Positions 17,336 through 27,633 of a DNA stretch of 64,000 nucleotides are shown here, in pieces. Under the pieces are notes generated by a model, which worked only from the letters and a program-made list of their open reading frames with translations, had not been told where the DNA came from and searched no databases. The stretch covers positions 5,642,001 through 5,706,000 of the forward strand of contig NZ_CP108070.1 in assembly GCF_036178845.1 (NCBI RefSeq), written 5' to 3'. Origin of the DNA: Streptomyces sp. NBC_00271 (lineage in GTDB: Bacteria; Actinomycetota; Actinomycetes; Streptomycetales; Streptomycetaceae). Numbering within the stretch: position 1 is the stretch's first letter; each line of letters starts with the position of its first letter. The translations under genes and the position numbers were made by a program.

Positions 17336-18277
17336 TCAGACGCGTCGGCGTGAGGCCTCGTACAGCACAACTCCCGCCGCGACACCGGCGTTCAGCGACT
17401 CGGTGCCGCCCGGCATCGGGATCCGCACCCGGAAGTCGCAGGTCTCGCCGACCAGTCGGGACAGTCCCTTGCCCTCGCTGCCGACGACGATGACGACGGG
17501 ACCGCCGAGGGCCTCCAGATCACCGACCTCGACCTCGCCGTCCGCGGCGAGTCCGACCACGACGAGCCCGGCCTTCTTGTACGACTCAAGGGCTCGCGTC
17601 AGGTTGGCGGCGCGGGCGACGGGCGTACGGGCGGCGGCGCCGGCCGACGTCTTCCAGGCACCGGCGGTCATGCCGGCCGCGCGCCGCTCGGGCACGACGA
17701 CGCCGTGGCCGCCGAAGGCCGAGACGGAACGGACGACGGCGCCCAGGTTCCGGGGGTCGGTCACGCCGTCGAGGGCGACGATCAGCGGGTCCTGGCCCTC
17801 GTCGTACGCGGCGGCCGCGAGGTCCTCGGGGTGCGCGTACTCGTACGGCGGGACCTGGAGGACGAGACCCTGGTGGTTGAGTCCGTTGGTCATGCGGTCG
17901 AGCTCGGGGCGCGGGGCCTCCATGAGGTGGATGCCGCCGCGCTCACCGGCGAGCTGGAGCGCCTCGCGCACCCGCTCGTCGTTGTCGATGAACTGCTGCA
18001 CGTACAGCATCGACGCGGGCACGCCCTCGCGCAGCGCCTCCACGACCGAGTTGCGCCCGACGACCATCTCGGACGTGCCCTTGCCGCCGCGTCCGCGCGG
18101 GACGGGACGGCGTGCGACCTGCTTCGCCTTGGCGCCCGCGATGCGGTTCTTCTTGTGCCCCTTGCGCATCTCGGCGGGCGGGGTGGGGCCCTTGCCTTCC
18201 AGGCCCCGGCGTCGCTGGCCGCCACTGCCGACCTGCGCGCCCTTCTTGCCGGACATGCGGCGGTTGTTAGCGGCCAT
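17336..18277 (-). CDS. rlmB: 23S rRNA (guanosine-2251-2'-O)-methyltransferase RlmB
   Basis: The 313-residue protein has a basic N-terminal extension (about 70 residues, rich in K/R/G), then a TrmH substrate-binding domain starting [16 protein letters not shown]. The SPOUT knot follows: [36 protein letters not shown], and [19 protein letters not shown] with the conserved N. RlmB 2'-O-methylates a guanosine in the peptidyl-transferase region of 23S rRNA using SAM. The nearest upstream gene on the same strand is cysS (143 bases away), an arrangement usual in Actinobacteria. The leading [10 protein letters not shown] context fits the annotated start; the downstream in-frame Met at MSGKKG is an alternative. 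Confidence 0.93.
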   Translation of the reverse strand: MAANNRRMSGKKGAQVGSGGQRRRGLEGKGPTPPAEMRKGHKKNRIAGAKAKQVARRPVPRGRGGKGTSEMVVGRNSVVEALREGVPASMLYVQQFIDNDERVREALQLAGERGGIHLMEAPRPELDRMTNGLNHQGLVLQVPPYEYAHPEDLAAAAYDEGQDPLIVALDGVTDPRNLGAVVRSVSAFGGHGVVVPERRAAGMTAGAWKTSAGAAARTPVARAANLTRALESYKKAGLVVVGLAADGEVEVGDLEALGGPVVIVVGSEGKGLSRLVGETCDFRVRIPMPGGTESLNAGVAAGVVLYEASRRRV

Positions 18278-18420
18278 GACCTACCTGTCTGTGTGAGGCG
18301 AGCGTGCGTACGTTCTTGAGGTGTCGTATATGCAGTGTGCCGCCCGGAGGCCCGGGCGGCACAATCGATCAAGGCCGAGAGGCCCCGAGGAGGCCCTGCG
18401 GAGGGCCCGAGGGGGCCCGC

Positions 18421-19821
<1,401 letters not shown>

Positions 19822-19944
19822 CACTCCAGGGTAGTGGGCCACGGGGAGTGCCCCGCGACCTTCCCTCGCAAGGAGGACTTATTCGTGACATCTGCGCGCG
19901 GCCACCGGCACCGGGGCCAGGGCCGGCGCCGTGGCCGACGCGCG

Positions 19945-20454
19945 TCAGGGCGTGCGGGCCACCAGGGCCGTGGCGATCGCCATCAGGCCCTCGTCGCGGC
20001 CCGGGAAGCCGAGGCCGTCCGTCGTGGCGCCGGAGACCGACACCGGTGCCCCGACCGCCTCGGAGAGGATCTTCTGCGCCTCGTCCCGTCGCTTCCCGAT
20101 CTTCGGGCGGGGCCCGACGACCTGGACGGCGACGTTGCCGATGGTGAAGCCCGCCGCGCGGACGATCCGCGCGGCCTCCGTCAGCAGCGTGACCCCGGAC
20201 GCGCCGGACCACTCGGGCCGCCCGGTCCCGAAGTGGGCGCCGAGGTCACCGATCCCCGCCGCCGAGAACAGCGCGTTGCAGGCGGCGTGCGCGACGACGT
20301 CCGCGTCGGAGTGCCCCGCGAGCCCCGGCCCCTCGCCCTCCCACAGCAGCCCGGCGCACCACAGCTCCCGCCCCTCTTCGAAGGCGTGGATGTCGGTACC
20401 GATGCCGACCTGCGGCAGCACGAAGGGCACCGGCGCGTGCGACTCAGAAGCCAT
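19945..20454 (-). CDS. ispF: 2-C-methyl-D-erythritol 2,4-cyclodiphosphate synthase
   Basis: The 169-residue protein has the zinc ligands in [12 protein letters not shown] and [11 protein letters not shown], and the family signatures GDLGAHFG and [14 protein letters not shown]. IspF is the fifth step of the methylerythritol-phosphate isoprenoid pathway, cyclising CDP-ME 2-phosphate with release of CMP. Its ATG lies 11 bases inside the end of ispD, so the two are translationally coupled. Confidence 0.95.
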   Translation of the reverse strand: MASESHAPVPFVLPQVGIGTDIHAFEEGRELWCAGLLWEGEGPGLAGHSDADVVAHAACNALFSAAGIGDLGAHFGTGRPEWSGASGVTLLTEAARIVRAAGFTIGNVAVQVVGPRPKIGKRRDEAQKILSEAVGAPVSVSGATTDGLGFPGRDEGLMAIATALVARTP

Positions 20455-21196
20455 CGTTGGCCCTCCTGCGCGCGAGGACCGCCTCCGCGAGGACGAGGTC
20501 CAGGGGACGCGTCACCTTGAACGCCTCCTCGTGCCCCGGCACGACCACCACCCGCTCCCCGAGCTGCTCGACCATGCTCGCGTCGTCGGTCACGTTGTCG
20601 GTGACGGTCTCGTGGGCGCGGACGAGGGTGGCGCGGTCGAACCCCTGCGGCGTCTGCACGGCCCGCAGCCGCGCCCGCTCGGGCGTGGCGACGACGGGCT
20701 CCGGCATCCCCGGCTCGCTCGCCGGCTCGACCTGCTTGACGGTGTCCGCGAGCGGCAGCGCGGGTACGACGGCGGGCGCGCCGTCGCGTACGGCCTCGAT
20801 GACGGCGTCGACCGTGTCCACCGGCACGAGCGGGCGGGCCGCGTCGTGCACGAGGACGATGTCGACGCCGGGGGGCAGCGCGTCGAGCCCGTACTTCACG
20901 GACTCCTGACGGCTGTCCCCGCCGGGGACGACGAGGAAGTCGGTGCGCTCGGGCAGCGCGTGCGTGTCGAGCAGCGCCTTCACCTCGGCGGCACCGTCGG
21001 GCGGGGCCACGACGACGACCAGCGACACCGCGCGGGAGGCGGCCATGGCGCGCACCGCGTGGATGAGCATGGGGGTCCCGTTCAGCGCGCGAAGCGCCTT
21101 GGGGGCGCCCGGACCGAGGCGCACGCCCCGTCCGGCGGCCGGAATCACGGCCGCCGTGCGGCCTCCGGGCAGCGAGGAGCGCGAATCGTCAGACAT
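20444..21196 (-). CDS. ispD: 2-C-methyl-D-erythritol 4-phosphate cytidylyltransferase
   Basis: The 250-residue protein has the CTP-binding loop [26 protein letters not shown] segment near residue 20, [15 protein letters not shown], and [15 protein letters not shown]. It makes CDP-methylerythritol from MEP and CTP. It overlaps ispF, its pathway neighbour. In Streptomyces it is normally downstream of carD; here a 425-base gap separates them, holding small repeats. Confidence 0.95.
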   Translation of the reverse strand: MSDDSRSSLPGGRTAAVIPAAGRGVRLGPGAPKALRALNGTPMLIHAVRAMAASRAVSLVVVVAPPDGAAEVKALLDTHALPERTDFLVVPGGDSRQESVKYGLDALPPGVDIVLVHDAARPLVPVDTVDAVIEAVRDGAPAVVPALPLADTVKQVEPASEPGMPEPVVATPERARLRAVQTPQGFDRATLVRAHETVTDNVTDDASMVEQLGERVVVVPGHEEAFKVTRPLDLVLAEAVLARRRANDGF

Positions 21197-21621
21197 CGGT
21201 TCCTGTCAGGTTTGTGTACTCGGCGTGCTTGGGTATGGCCTGGGCGTGCCCCTTGCTCGAGCGAAGCCGAGAGCTCGGGGCAGTGCCGGGCGCGAGCCCT
21301 GACCGGACCCTTCCGTGACATCCGGTCGAGCAAGCTGTCCGGGCCCGGCACGCCAAGTATCGGGGACGCGGGTATCGACGCGGCATCGGGGACGCAAGCG
21401 CATGGGACACAGGTGTATTCCATGGGACGCAGGTGTATTCGGGCCACGCGTTTCCGAAATCGCGCGGGTACGAACATGCCGCAGCGCCCGGCGACAGCCA
21501 TCGTGTGGAGCGACAGCAATTACGTCATCGGGCACCGCGGCATTTCATTGCGCAGCTGTGCGGCCTTGTGTGGACGCCGGGACGACCGCCGGGTGAGCGG
21601 CCACCGTCTCGACTGTCTGCG
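21197..21621. other. ispD-carD gap with a dispersed repeat and short duplications
   Basis: No gene is recognised in these 425 bases. It contains one copy of the dispersed GCTCGAGCGAAGxCGAGAG element (21251-21283). A duplicated 20-base phrase, CATGGGACxCAGGTGTATTC, occurs around 21401-21440. The G+C drops toward 21470-21560. Confidence 0.6.
21255..21273. repeat. dispersed GCTCGAGCGAAG repeat, copy 1
   Basis: The core GCTCGAGCGAAGCCGAGAG differs at one base from the copy at 61337-61355 inside the Eis gene. Flanks CCCCTT and CTCGGGG let it fold into a hairpin. This copy is intergenic, downstream of carD and upstream of ispD. Confidence 0.75.
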
Positions 21622-22104
21622 TCAGGACGCGAGAACCTCGTCGAGCAGGGCCTCGGCCTTGTCCTCGTTCGTGTTCTCCGCGAGGGCGAGCTCACTCACC
21701 AGGATCTGGCGGGCCTTGGCGAGCATCCGCTTCTCTCCGGCGGAGAGTCCGCGTTCGCGCTCACGACGCCACAGGTCACGCACGACTTCCGCGACCTTGA
21801 TGACATCGCCGGAGGCGAGCTTCTCCAGATTTGCCTTGTAACGACGAGACCAGTTCGTGGGCTCCTCGGCGTACGGCGCGCGCAGCACCTCGAAGACCCG
21901 GTCCAGCCCATCCTGACCGACCACATCACGCACGCCGACGAACTCCGCATTGTCCGCTGGCACACGCACCGTCAGGTCGCCCTGGGCGACCTTCAGCACC
22001 AAGTAGGTCTTGTCCACGCCTTTGATCTGGCGAGTTTCGATGGCCTCGATCAGCGCGGCCCCGTGATGGGGATAGACCACGGTGTCGCCAACCTTGAACG
22101 TCAT
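21622..22104 (-). CDS. carD: CarD/CdnL family RNA-polymerase-binding regulator
   Basis: The 160-residue protein begins [20 protein letters not shown], the Tudor-like RNA-polymerase interaction domain. The helical DNA-binding domain follows ([40 protein letters not shown]). The conserved Trp in TNWSRR contacts the upstream edge of the transcription bubble. CarD stabilises open complexes at rRNA and housekeeping promoters. The gene stands before ispD-ispF on the same strand, but a gap with repeats suggests a separate transcript. It is an essential or near-essential core gene in this phylum. Confidence 0.95.
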   Translation of the reverse strand: MTFKVGDTVVYPHHGAALIEAIETRQIKGVDKTYLVLKVAQGDLTVRVPADNAEFVGVRDVVGQDGLDRVFEVLRAPYAEEPTNWSRRYKANLEKLASGDVIKVAEVVRDLWRRERERGLSAGEKRMLAKARQILVSELALAENTNEDKAEALLDEVLAS

Positions 22105-22750
22105 GTGACAGGTACCCCTTCCGTGGCTATCCAGGGTAACACGGAAACGGCGTCTTCTGAATGGCGTTTTCGCAGGTCAGGGCATATCTCGGGGCTTGAC
22201 AACCGCGACTGGAACGTGCTGCGAAGGGGGAGCGGAAGAGGGTATTCGCAGGTGGGAGCGGCTGTCCAGGGCAAGAGAAACGCGTACGTTACACACACCG
22301 GACGTTCCTGACCAGGGTCTGAACATCCCGGTTTGTCCCGCTCCAGGAGCTCGACTTCCGCTACTCCGTTCGGTGAGCGGAGTCGGGTACGAGACGAATC
22401 CGGAATTGATCACGGACCGCGCCGATCTACCGATGATCAATTTTCCGGACCGCCCCGGATTCCTTACCGGAAAACCCCAAGCGGATCTCGTCACTACTCT
22501 CGCGGCAACTCGTACAGCCGCTTATGTGAATGGTGGACGAACGGAAGCTCAAAGTAGCTGATGAGGCGGACCGGAACCACTCGAGGACCGGGGCGCACGA
22601 GCGGCGCAACGGGGCTCGCGGGCGCCAAGGGGCGGGTCGGGTGCGGCGGCGTGGGAACGGCTCGGTAACCTAAGGCCGCTGACAGACCCTTAGGGCGGCT
22701 TTACACCGGAGCCGCTCTGCTTCGCCCACGTTCAAGGAGTTGCCGCCGCC
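22105..22750. other. carD upstream region, no gene recognised
   Basis: This 646-base spacer lies between divergent carD and the lipoprotein gene. It is less GC-rich at 22140-22560 and should hold the carD promoter. An open frame at 22196-22561 has no ribosome site or family resemblance, so I do not call it a gene. Just before the lipoprotein, GTAACCTAAGG (about 22666) may be part of its promoter. Confidence 0.45.
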
Positions 22751-23428
22751 GTGAGCAGCAGCCTTCGACGCGGCTCTCTCGCCGCCGCCGCCATTGCGTT
22801 CTCGATCGCCTCGCTCGCCGCGTGCGGGGCCGGCAACAACGCACAGACGCTGGAGGTCAAGCCGGACAACGCGGCGACCAGCGTCGGCGACATCAAGATC
22901 CAGAACGTCCTCGTCATCACCCAGCCCGACACGACGTCCACGGGCCCGGCGGTGGTCTCCGCGACCGTCTTCAACAACGGCCGCACCCCGCAGACCCTCG
23001 ACTCGGTCAAGATCGGCGGCGACGGCGTCGCCCAGATCACGCCCGCCAAGGGCGGCGGCAAGCTGACCATCCCCGCCGGCGGCCACGTCATCCTGGGCGG
23101 CGAGGGCAACGCCTCCGCGGCCCTCAGCAACCCCGGCGCGGCGGTCAAGGACGGCAACGCCCAGCCGATCACCTTCACCTTCAGCAAGACCGGTGACGTG
23201 AAGCTGCGCGCGTTCGTCGTCCCGGCCGAGAGCTACTTCACCAAGTGGGGCCCCACCACCCTGCCCGCGGCGCCCGGCGCGACGGCCACCGGCTCCGCGA
23301 CCTCCTCGAAGTCGCCGAAGGCCTCGACCTCGCCGTCCGACTCCGTCTCGGGCACGCCCACCGGCACTCCCACCGACGCGGCCTCGGCGAGCGCGACGGC
23401 CACGGCCTCCTCGTCGGCCGGCCACTGA
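22751..23428 (+). CDS. cell-surface lipoprotein, DUF461/PCuAC-like
   Basis: The 225-residue protein starts at GTG with AAGGAG upstream. The signal peptide ends in lipobox SLAAC (Cys at about 25). The body (residues 35-165) is beta-rich, with IKIQNVLVITQPD, SATVFNNGRTPQTLDSVKI and a glycine-rich turn, consistent with the beta-sandwich of copper-chaperone-like or DUF461 proteins that Streptomyces encode beside phoP/phoR. The C-terminal 50 residues are Ala/Ser/Thr/Pro-rich and disordered. No Met/His copper motif is obvious, so metal binding is unsupported. It converges with phoP. Confidence 0.8.
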   Translation: MSSSLRRGSLAAAAIAFSIASLAACGAGNNAQTLEVKPDNAATSVGDIKIQNVLVITQPDTTSTGPAVVSATVFNNGRTPQTLDSVKIGGDGVAQITPAKGGGKLTIPAGGHVILGGEGNASAALSNPGAAVKDGNAQPITFTFSKTGDVKLRAFVVPAESYFTKWGPTTLPAAPGATATGSATSSKSPKASTSPSDSVSGTPTGTPTDAASASATATASSSAGH

Positions 23429-23441
23429 TCCAGCACGCGCG

Positions 23442-23471
23442 AAGGGCGGTACCCCGAAGGGTGCCGCCCTT
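23442..23471. terminator. terminator between lipoprotein and phoP genes
   Basis: Arms AAGGGCGGTACCC and GGGTGCCGCCCTT surround CGAA, with TTGTCG beyond. The right arm with its tail (GTGCCGCCCTTTGTCGTAC) is then repeated once in tandem at 23480-23498. Confidence 0.8.
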
Positions 23472-23540
23472 TGTCGTACGTGCCGCCCTTTGTCGTACGG
23501 GCGGGTCGCGTCGTACGTGCCGCCGTGGGACGGGTTCGGT

Positions 23541-24221
23541 TTACGGCTCGAACTTGTAGCCGAGGCCACGCACCGTGACCAGGTACCGCGGCGCGCCCGG
23601 GTCCGGCTCGATCTTGGCGCGCAGGCGCTTCACGTGGACGTCCAGCGTCTTGGTGTCGCCCACGTAGTCGGCCCCCCACACCCGGTCGATGAGCTGCATA
23701 CGGGTCAGCACGCGGCCCGCGTTCCTGAGCAGCATCTCCAGGAGGTCGAACTCCTTCAGGGGCAGGTCGACCTTGGAGCCGGAGACGGTCACCACGTGGC
23801 GGTCGACGTCCATCCGGACGGGACCCGCCTCGAGAGCGGCCGGGGTGACCTCCTCCGGCTCCCCGCGGCGACGCAGGACGGCCCGGATGCGGGCGACCAG
23901 TTCGCGGGAGGAGAAGGGCTTGGTGACGTAGTCGTCGGCTCCTATTTCCAGCCCGACGACCTTGTCGATCTCGCTGTCCTTGGCGGTGACCATGATCACC
24001 GGAACGTTGGAGCGGCCGCGCAGCTGGCGGCAGACCTCCGTGCCGGGCAGCCCCGGCAGCATCAGGTCGAGGAGGACGAGGTCGGCGCCGTTGCGCTCGA
24101 ACTCGTCGAGTCCGTCGGGCCCGGTGGTCGCGATGGCGACCTCGAAGCCCTCCTTGCGGAGCATGTACGACAGGGCGTCGGAGAAGGACTCCTCGTCCTC
24201 GACGACGAGCACACGGGTCAC
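23541..24221 (-). CDS. phoP: phosphate-response regulator PhoP (RegX3)
   Basis: The 226-residue OmpR-type regulator has the receiver acidic pair in VVEDEES, the phospho-acceptor Asp52 in VLLDLMLPG, and Lys in YVTKPFSSRELVAR. The winged helix contains KEFDLLEMLLRNAGRVLTRMQLID and DVHVKRLRAKIE. In Streptomyces PhoP controls phosphate scavenging and represses much antibiotic production. The GTG start overlaps the sensor gene stop by 4 bases (GTGA), so the two are coupled. RegX3 is the mycobacterial name. Confidence 0.95.
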   Translation of the reverse strand: MTRVLVVEDEESFSDALSYMLRKEGFEVAIATTGPDGLDEFERNGADLVLLDLMLPGLPGTEVCRQLRGRSNVPVIMVTAKDSEIDKVVGLEIGADDYVTKPFSSRELVARIRAVLRRRGEPEEVTPAALEAGPVRMDVDRHVVTVSGSKVDLPLKEFDLLEMLLRNAGRVLTRMQLIDRVWGADYVGDTKTLDVHVKRLRAKIEPDPGAPRYLVTVRGLGYKFEP

Positions 24222-25495
24222 GGAAGGACCTCCGGAGCGGGAAGCGGTTCATACGGGGATGTGACGGTGGTCGTCCCGTCGGGCTGCCCGTTCTCGTCCT
24301 CATCGTCGAGTCCGGGCATGTCGTGGTCGATCCCGCGATCGCGGGCCGCGGCCGCCTCAGGCAGCCGCAGGGTGAACGTGGAGCCCTGACCCTCGGAGCT
24401 CCACACGGTGACCTCCCCGCCGTGCGAGGCGGCCACGTGCTTGACGATCGCGAGACCGAGACCCGTACCGCCGGTCTGGCGGGAACGGGCCGGGTCGACG
24501 CGGTAGAAGCGCTCGAAGACGCGCTCCCGGTCCTTCTCCGAGATGCCGATGCCCTGGTCGGTCACGGCGATCTCGATGAGGTCTCCGCCGGGCGCGGTCA
24601 CCCGGCGCGCGGCTATGCCCACCCGGGTGCGGGCGGGCGAGTAGTTGACGGCGTTCTCGACGAGGTTGCCGAGGGCGGCGGCCAGCTGGCCCCGGTTCCC
24701 CCAGATGCTCAGGTCGGCGGTGCCGCCGGCGGCCATGGTGATCTGCTTGGTGCCGGCCTGGTGGCGGCACCGGTCGATGGCCTCGGCGACCAGCTCGTCC
24801 ACGCGGACCGGCTCGGCGTCCTCGAGGGGATCGTCGTTCTGCACCCTCGACAGGTCGATGAGCTCCTGGACGAGGTTGGTGAGCCGGGTGGCCTCTATCT
24901 GCATACGTCCGGCGAAGCGCTCGACGGCCTCCGGATCGTCCGAGGCGTCCATGACGGCCTCGGAGAGGAGGGAGAGCGCGCCGACGGGCGTCTTGAGCTC
25001 GTGGCTGACGTTCGCGACGAAGTCGCGCCGTACCGCTTCGATCCGCCGGGCCTCGGTGAGGTCCTCGACGAGGAGCAGCACGAGCCGGGAGCCCAGCGGG
25101 GCGACTCGCGCGGAGACGGCCAGGGCCTCCCCCCGTCCGGTCCCCCGCCTCGGCAGATCCAGCTCGACCTGGCGTATTTCCCCGTCGCGACGGGTGTCGC
25201 GGGCCATCTGCATCATCGGCTCGACGGCGAGCTTGCCGCCGCGCACCAGCCCGAGGGCGTACGCGGCCGAGCTGGCCTTGACCACGGCGTCGGCCTCGTC
25301 GAGGACGACGGCCGAGGACCGGAGCACGGAGAGCACCGTGTCGACGCCCGGCGGAAGCACCGGGTCCGTGTGCAGGGATGTGCGGGTGGGGCGTTTCTGG
25401 TCGCGCTCGCTCCAGCGGAACGCCAGCATGGCGATAACACCGGTGAGCACTCCGGCGATCGCTGCCGCTGCGGCGACCGCCGCGTTCACGTCCAT
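24218..25495 (-). CDS. phoR: phosphate sensor histidine kinase PhoR (SenX3)
   Basis: The 425-residue kinase has an N-terminal hydrophobic segment (AVAAAAAIAGVLTGVIAMLAF, residues 5-25), a PAS-like sensor region, the dimerisation His in FVANVSHELKTPVG (about residue 164) and HATPase boxes NLVENAVNYSP, VTDQGIGI and GGTGLGLAIVK. The single N-terminal membrane segment and lack of an extracellular domain fit the SenX3 class, which senses phosphate through PhoU and the Pst transporter. It is in an operon with phoP. A PHO-box-like repeat lies upstream. Confidence 0.95.
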   Translation of the reverse strand: MDVNAAVAAAAAIAGVLTGVIAMLAFRWSERDQKRPTRTSLHTDPVLPPGVDTVLSVLRSSAVVLDEADAVVKASSAAYALGLVRGGKLAVEPMMQMARDTRRDGEIRQVELDLPRRGTGRGEALAVSARVAPLGSRLVLLLVEDLTEARRIEAVRRDFVANVSHELKTPVGALSLLSEAVMDASDDPEAVERFAGRMQIEATRLTNLVQELIDLSRVQNDDPLEDAEPVRVDELVAEAIDRCRHQAGTKQITMAAGGTADLSIWGNRGQLAAALGNLVENAVNYSPARTRVGIAARRVTAPGGDLIEIAVTDQGIGISEKDRERVFERFYRVDPARSRQTGGTGLGLAIVKHVAASHGGEVTVWSSEGQGSTFTLRLPEAAAARDRGIDHDMPGLDDEDENGQPDGTTTVTSPYEPLPAPEVLP

Positions 25496-25568
25496 GCCCC
25501 CAGGTTAGGCATGGCGACACGCCAGGCCACAGCCATCGGAGTGCGACCTCGAACACTCGTCGCCCAGA

Positions 25569-25601
25569 GTTCACCCAGGAGCCAGGGATGGTTCATTTGG
25601 G
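25569..25601. promoter_or_regulatory. PHO box-like direct repeats between phoR and phoU
   Basis: Three 11-base units are present: GTTCACCCAGG, AGCCAGGGATG and GTTCATTTGGG. Outer units fit the PhoP direct-repeat pattern (GTTCACC) and are exactly 22 bases apart; the middle unit is weak. The position between divergent phoR and phoU fits autoregulation by PhoP. Confidence 0.7.
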
Positions 25602-25733
25602 ATGCCGGAAACGGACGCGTACGGGCCGGAACGTGGGAGCGTGGGGTTCACGGGGCCCGTCCGGCGGTCCGTCCGGCGGTCAGGGCAGCCCGGCCCCCGG
25701 ACCCCAAGGTGACGTAAGAGAGGGACAAACCAC

Positions 25734-26423
25734 ATGCGTGACGCGTACCACGAGGAACTTGACTCGATCGGCGACGGCCTGGTCGAGATGGCCCGGCTCG
25801 TCGGGTCGGCGATCGGGCGCGCCACCACGGCCATCCTCGACGCCGATCTGAAGCTGGCCGAGAGCGTGATCGCGGCCGACCAGAAGGTCGACGATCTCCA
25901 GCACGAGCTCGAAGCCCGCGCGATAGCCCTGCTGGCCCGCCAGCAGCCGGTGGCAACGGACCTGCGTATCGTCGTCACCTCGCTGCGCATGTCCGCCGAC
26001 CTGGAGCGCTCCGGCGACCTGGCCCAGCACGTGGCGAAGCTGGCCCGGCTGCGCTTCCCCGAGCGTGCGATCCCGCACGACCTGCACGCCACGATCCTGG
26101 AGATGGGTCAGCTCGCGCAGCGCCTGATGGCGAAGGCGGCCGAGGTGATCATCACGAAGGACGTCGACCTGGCGCTCCAGCTGGAGCAGGACGACGACGA
26201 GATGGACCTGCTGCACCGCACGCTCTTCCAGCACCTGCTGGACGACCGCTGGAAGCACGGCATCGAGACCGCCGTCGACGTCACCCTGCTGGGCCGTTAC
26301 TACGAGCGCTTCGCCGACCACGCGGTGTCGGTGGCCAAGCGCGTGGTGTACCTGGTGACGGGTGAGCACGCGGACGAGCTCCAGCCCGACATTCAGCCGG
26401 TCACGGGGGCCGAGGGCGCTTGA
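25734..26423 (+). CDS. phoU: phosphate signalling protein PhoU
   Basis: The 229-residue all-helical protein starts MRDAYHEELDSIGDGLVEMARLVGSAIGRAT and shows the two PhoU repeats, each with an E/DxxxD metal cluster (LRMSADLERSGDLAQHVAKL and YYERFADHAVSVAKRV). PhoU links the Pst transporter to the PhoR kinase and damps the phosphate response. It is divergent from phoR-phoP. Its length is usual for the family. Confidence 0.95.
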   Translation: MRDAYHEELDSIGDGLVEMARLVGSAIGRATTAILDADLKLAESVIAADQKVDDLQHELEARAIALLARQQPVATDLRIVVTSLRMSADLERSGDLAQHVAKLARLRFPERAIPHDLHATILEMGQLAQRLMAKAAEVIITKDVDLALQLEQDDDEMDLLHRTLFQHLLDDRWKHGIETAVDVTLLGRYYERFADHAVSVAKRVVYLVTGEHADELQPDIQPVTGAEGA

Positions 26424-26530
26424 GGCCGGGAGCACCCGGGGCTCCCGTCTCACTCCGGGGGCGCGGGCGAGCCTCAGTGCGCCGTTGATGCGCCCAGGGG
26501 AGCGGGCATGCAATGGGGGTAGGTACCCGC

Positions 26531-26602
26531 GCCTACGCCTAGGCGCCTAGGCGTACAGGCGTAGGCACCCGGCCTCGATGCCTCATTGAGGCCTCATTGA
26601 GG
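26531..26602. promoter_or_regulatory. nested palindromes and tandem 11-mers before Cys-rich peptide gene
   Basis: Bases 26534-26555 form a perfect 22-base palindrome (half TACGCCTAGGC). An outer pair, GCCTACGCCT (26531-26540) and AGGCGTAGGC (26557-26566), overlaps it. Next to the ribosome site are two tandem near-palindromes, CCTCATTGAGG (26581 and 26592), the second running into GGAGGAC. This looks like an operator array, perhaps for a metal-responsive repressor. Confidence 0.6.
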
Positions 26603-26610
26603 AGGACACC

Positions 26611-26763
26611 ATGGCCGATTCTCCCGCCACGCCCGACCCGACCCTGGACCGCGACACCGACCAGCCCGCCGACATCAAAAGCCTCCCGCTGTTCGGTGCC
26701 TGCGGCTGCGGCTCCGGCTGCGGGTGCGGGTGCCAGTCGGGCAACCCGTGCCAGTGCGGCTGA
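26611..26763 (+). CDS. 50-residue Cys-rich C-terminal peptide (metallothionein-like)
   Basis: ATG 26611 follows GGAGGACACC and the stop is at 26761. The first 32 residues are acidic and hydrophilic (DPTLDRDTDQPADIK). The last 20 contain seven cysteines in CGCGSGCGCGC and PCQCG patterns with alternating glycine, like a small metal-thiolate cluster. It has no signal peptide. It is followed by a strong terminator and preceded by elaborate palindromes, so it is a single regulated gene. A metal-binding role is inferred from composition; a Cys-rich ribosomal peptide precursor is an alternative because the Cys are confined to the C-terminus. Confidence 0.75.
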   Translation: MADSPATPDPTLDRDTDQPADIKSLPLFGACGCGSGCGCGCQSGNPCQCG

Positions 26764-26781
26764 TCGCACAGCCCCACCCAG

Positions 26782-26811
26782 AGGGGCCCCGTCACCATGA
26801 CGGGGCCCCTT
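26782..26811 (+). terminator. terminator of the Cys-rich peptide gene
   Basis: Perfect 13-base arms AGGGGCCCCGTCA and TGACGGGGCCCCT enclose loop CCA, then TCTG. The stop codon lies 20 bases upstream. Confidence 0.85.
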
Positions 26812-26847
26812 CTGCATGAGCGCGGTGGCGTATGCCGGCAGCGGCCG

Positions 26848-27120
26848 TCACGGAGGGTTGGCCGCCATTCGGCAGGCGCCGTTCGCGGCGCCGCCCGGCG
26901 TGCCGGCCTGGGTCAGGGCGCCCACACAGCCCCGCAGATCACCGTGCACACCTTGGGTGCACGCCGTCCTGACGGCGTCCGAGACGTGGACGCCCGCTTG
27001 TTGGACCATGTTCGTGCAGGCCGGGATGTCCGCGTGGGCGGCGGGGGCGGCGAAGGCCACGCCGCCGAGTGTGAGGGTCAAACCGGTGAGGACACCGGCG
27101 ATACGGGCCGCCGTGTGCAT
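26848..27120 (-). CDS. small secreted protein with four Cys after signal peptide
   Basis: The 90-residue protein starts at ATG 27120 (AGCAGG upstream); a GTG 3 codons earlier is an alternative. The signal peptide HTAARIAGVLTGLTLTLGGVA is followed by AFAAPAAHA, a signal peptidase I site. The mature part (about 60 residues) has Cys in PACTNM, TACTQG, RGCVGA and GACRMA, probably two disulfides. It resembles a widespread group of small secreted Streptomyces proteins of unknown role. Its stop lies 36 bases beyond the convergent Cys-rich peptide terminator. Confidence 0.75.
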   Translation of the reverse strand: MHTAARIAGVLTGLTLTLGGVAFAAPAAHADIPACTNMVQQAGVHVSDAVRTACTQGVHGDLRGCVGALTQAGTPGGAANGACRMAANPP

Positions 27121-27633
27121 GGGAGGCACCTGCTCTCCGGGACTGGTCGGGGATGCGCGGATTCAAGGCGCCGAGCAGCGAACGCGCCTGGCGTACGACC
27201 ATGGCCACGGGCCCCCACCCGGCGGCTCGGCAGGACTGCCCCTCCTCTGTTCGACGCTAGAACAACCCGCCGCCGCGCGCACCGCGGCCCGACCGTGGAC
27301 ACTCCTGACCGGCTCATTCCGCTCGGCCGGGCGGTGCGCCCAACGCCGGGTTGTCGAGGGCGTGCTCCGACATCCACTGGCCAAGAGTCGCTCCGGGCTT
27401 GCCGAAGGTCATGCGCTCGCCGCTGCCGACGCGACGTAGGTCCATGCCGAGCAGGCACCCCGAGGGTGAACGGCCATGTGGAGCTGTAGAGATTGCCGCC
27501 GGCGACCCGAGCGCCCTGATCCGCTCGATCGGCCGGATCTCCGGCACGGCCCTGGGCAGGTTCGCCGCGTAGGGCTGTCACAAACGAGGAAGCCGTCTTG
27601 TCCTCTCTGTGGACAGTCCCTTTGGAGGAATAC
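27121..27633. other. gap with possible decayed minus-strand gene
   Basis: No intact gene is convincing here. On the minus strand at 27314-27547 a 77-codon frame reads RVGSGERMTFGKPGATLGQW and HALDNPALGAP, which looks protein-like. The other minus frame carries GGNLYSSTWPFTLG nearby. This suggests a broken gene, but I cannot name a family. Confidence 0.35.

Noticed and set aside
22196..22561. 121-codon frame between carD and the lipoprotein
   Set aside because: No ribosome site, no family resemblance, and the region should contain the carD promoter.
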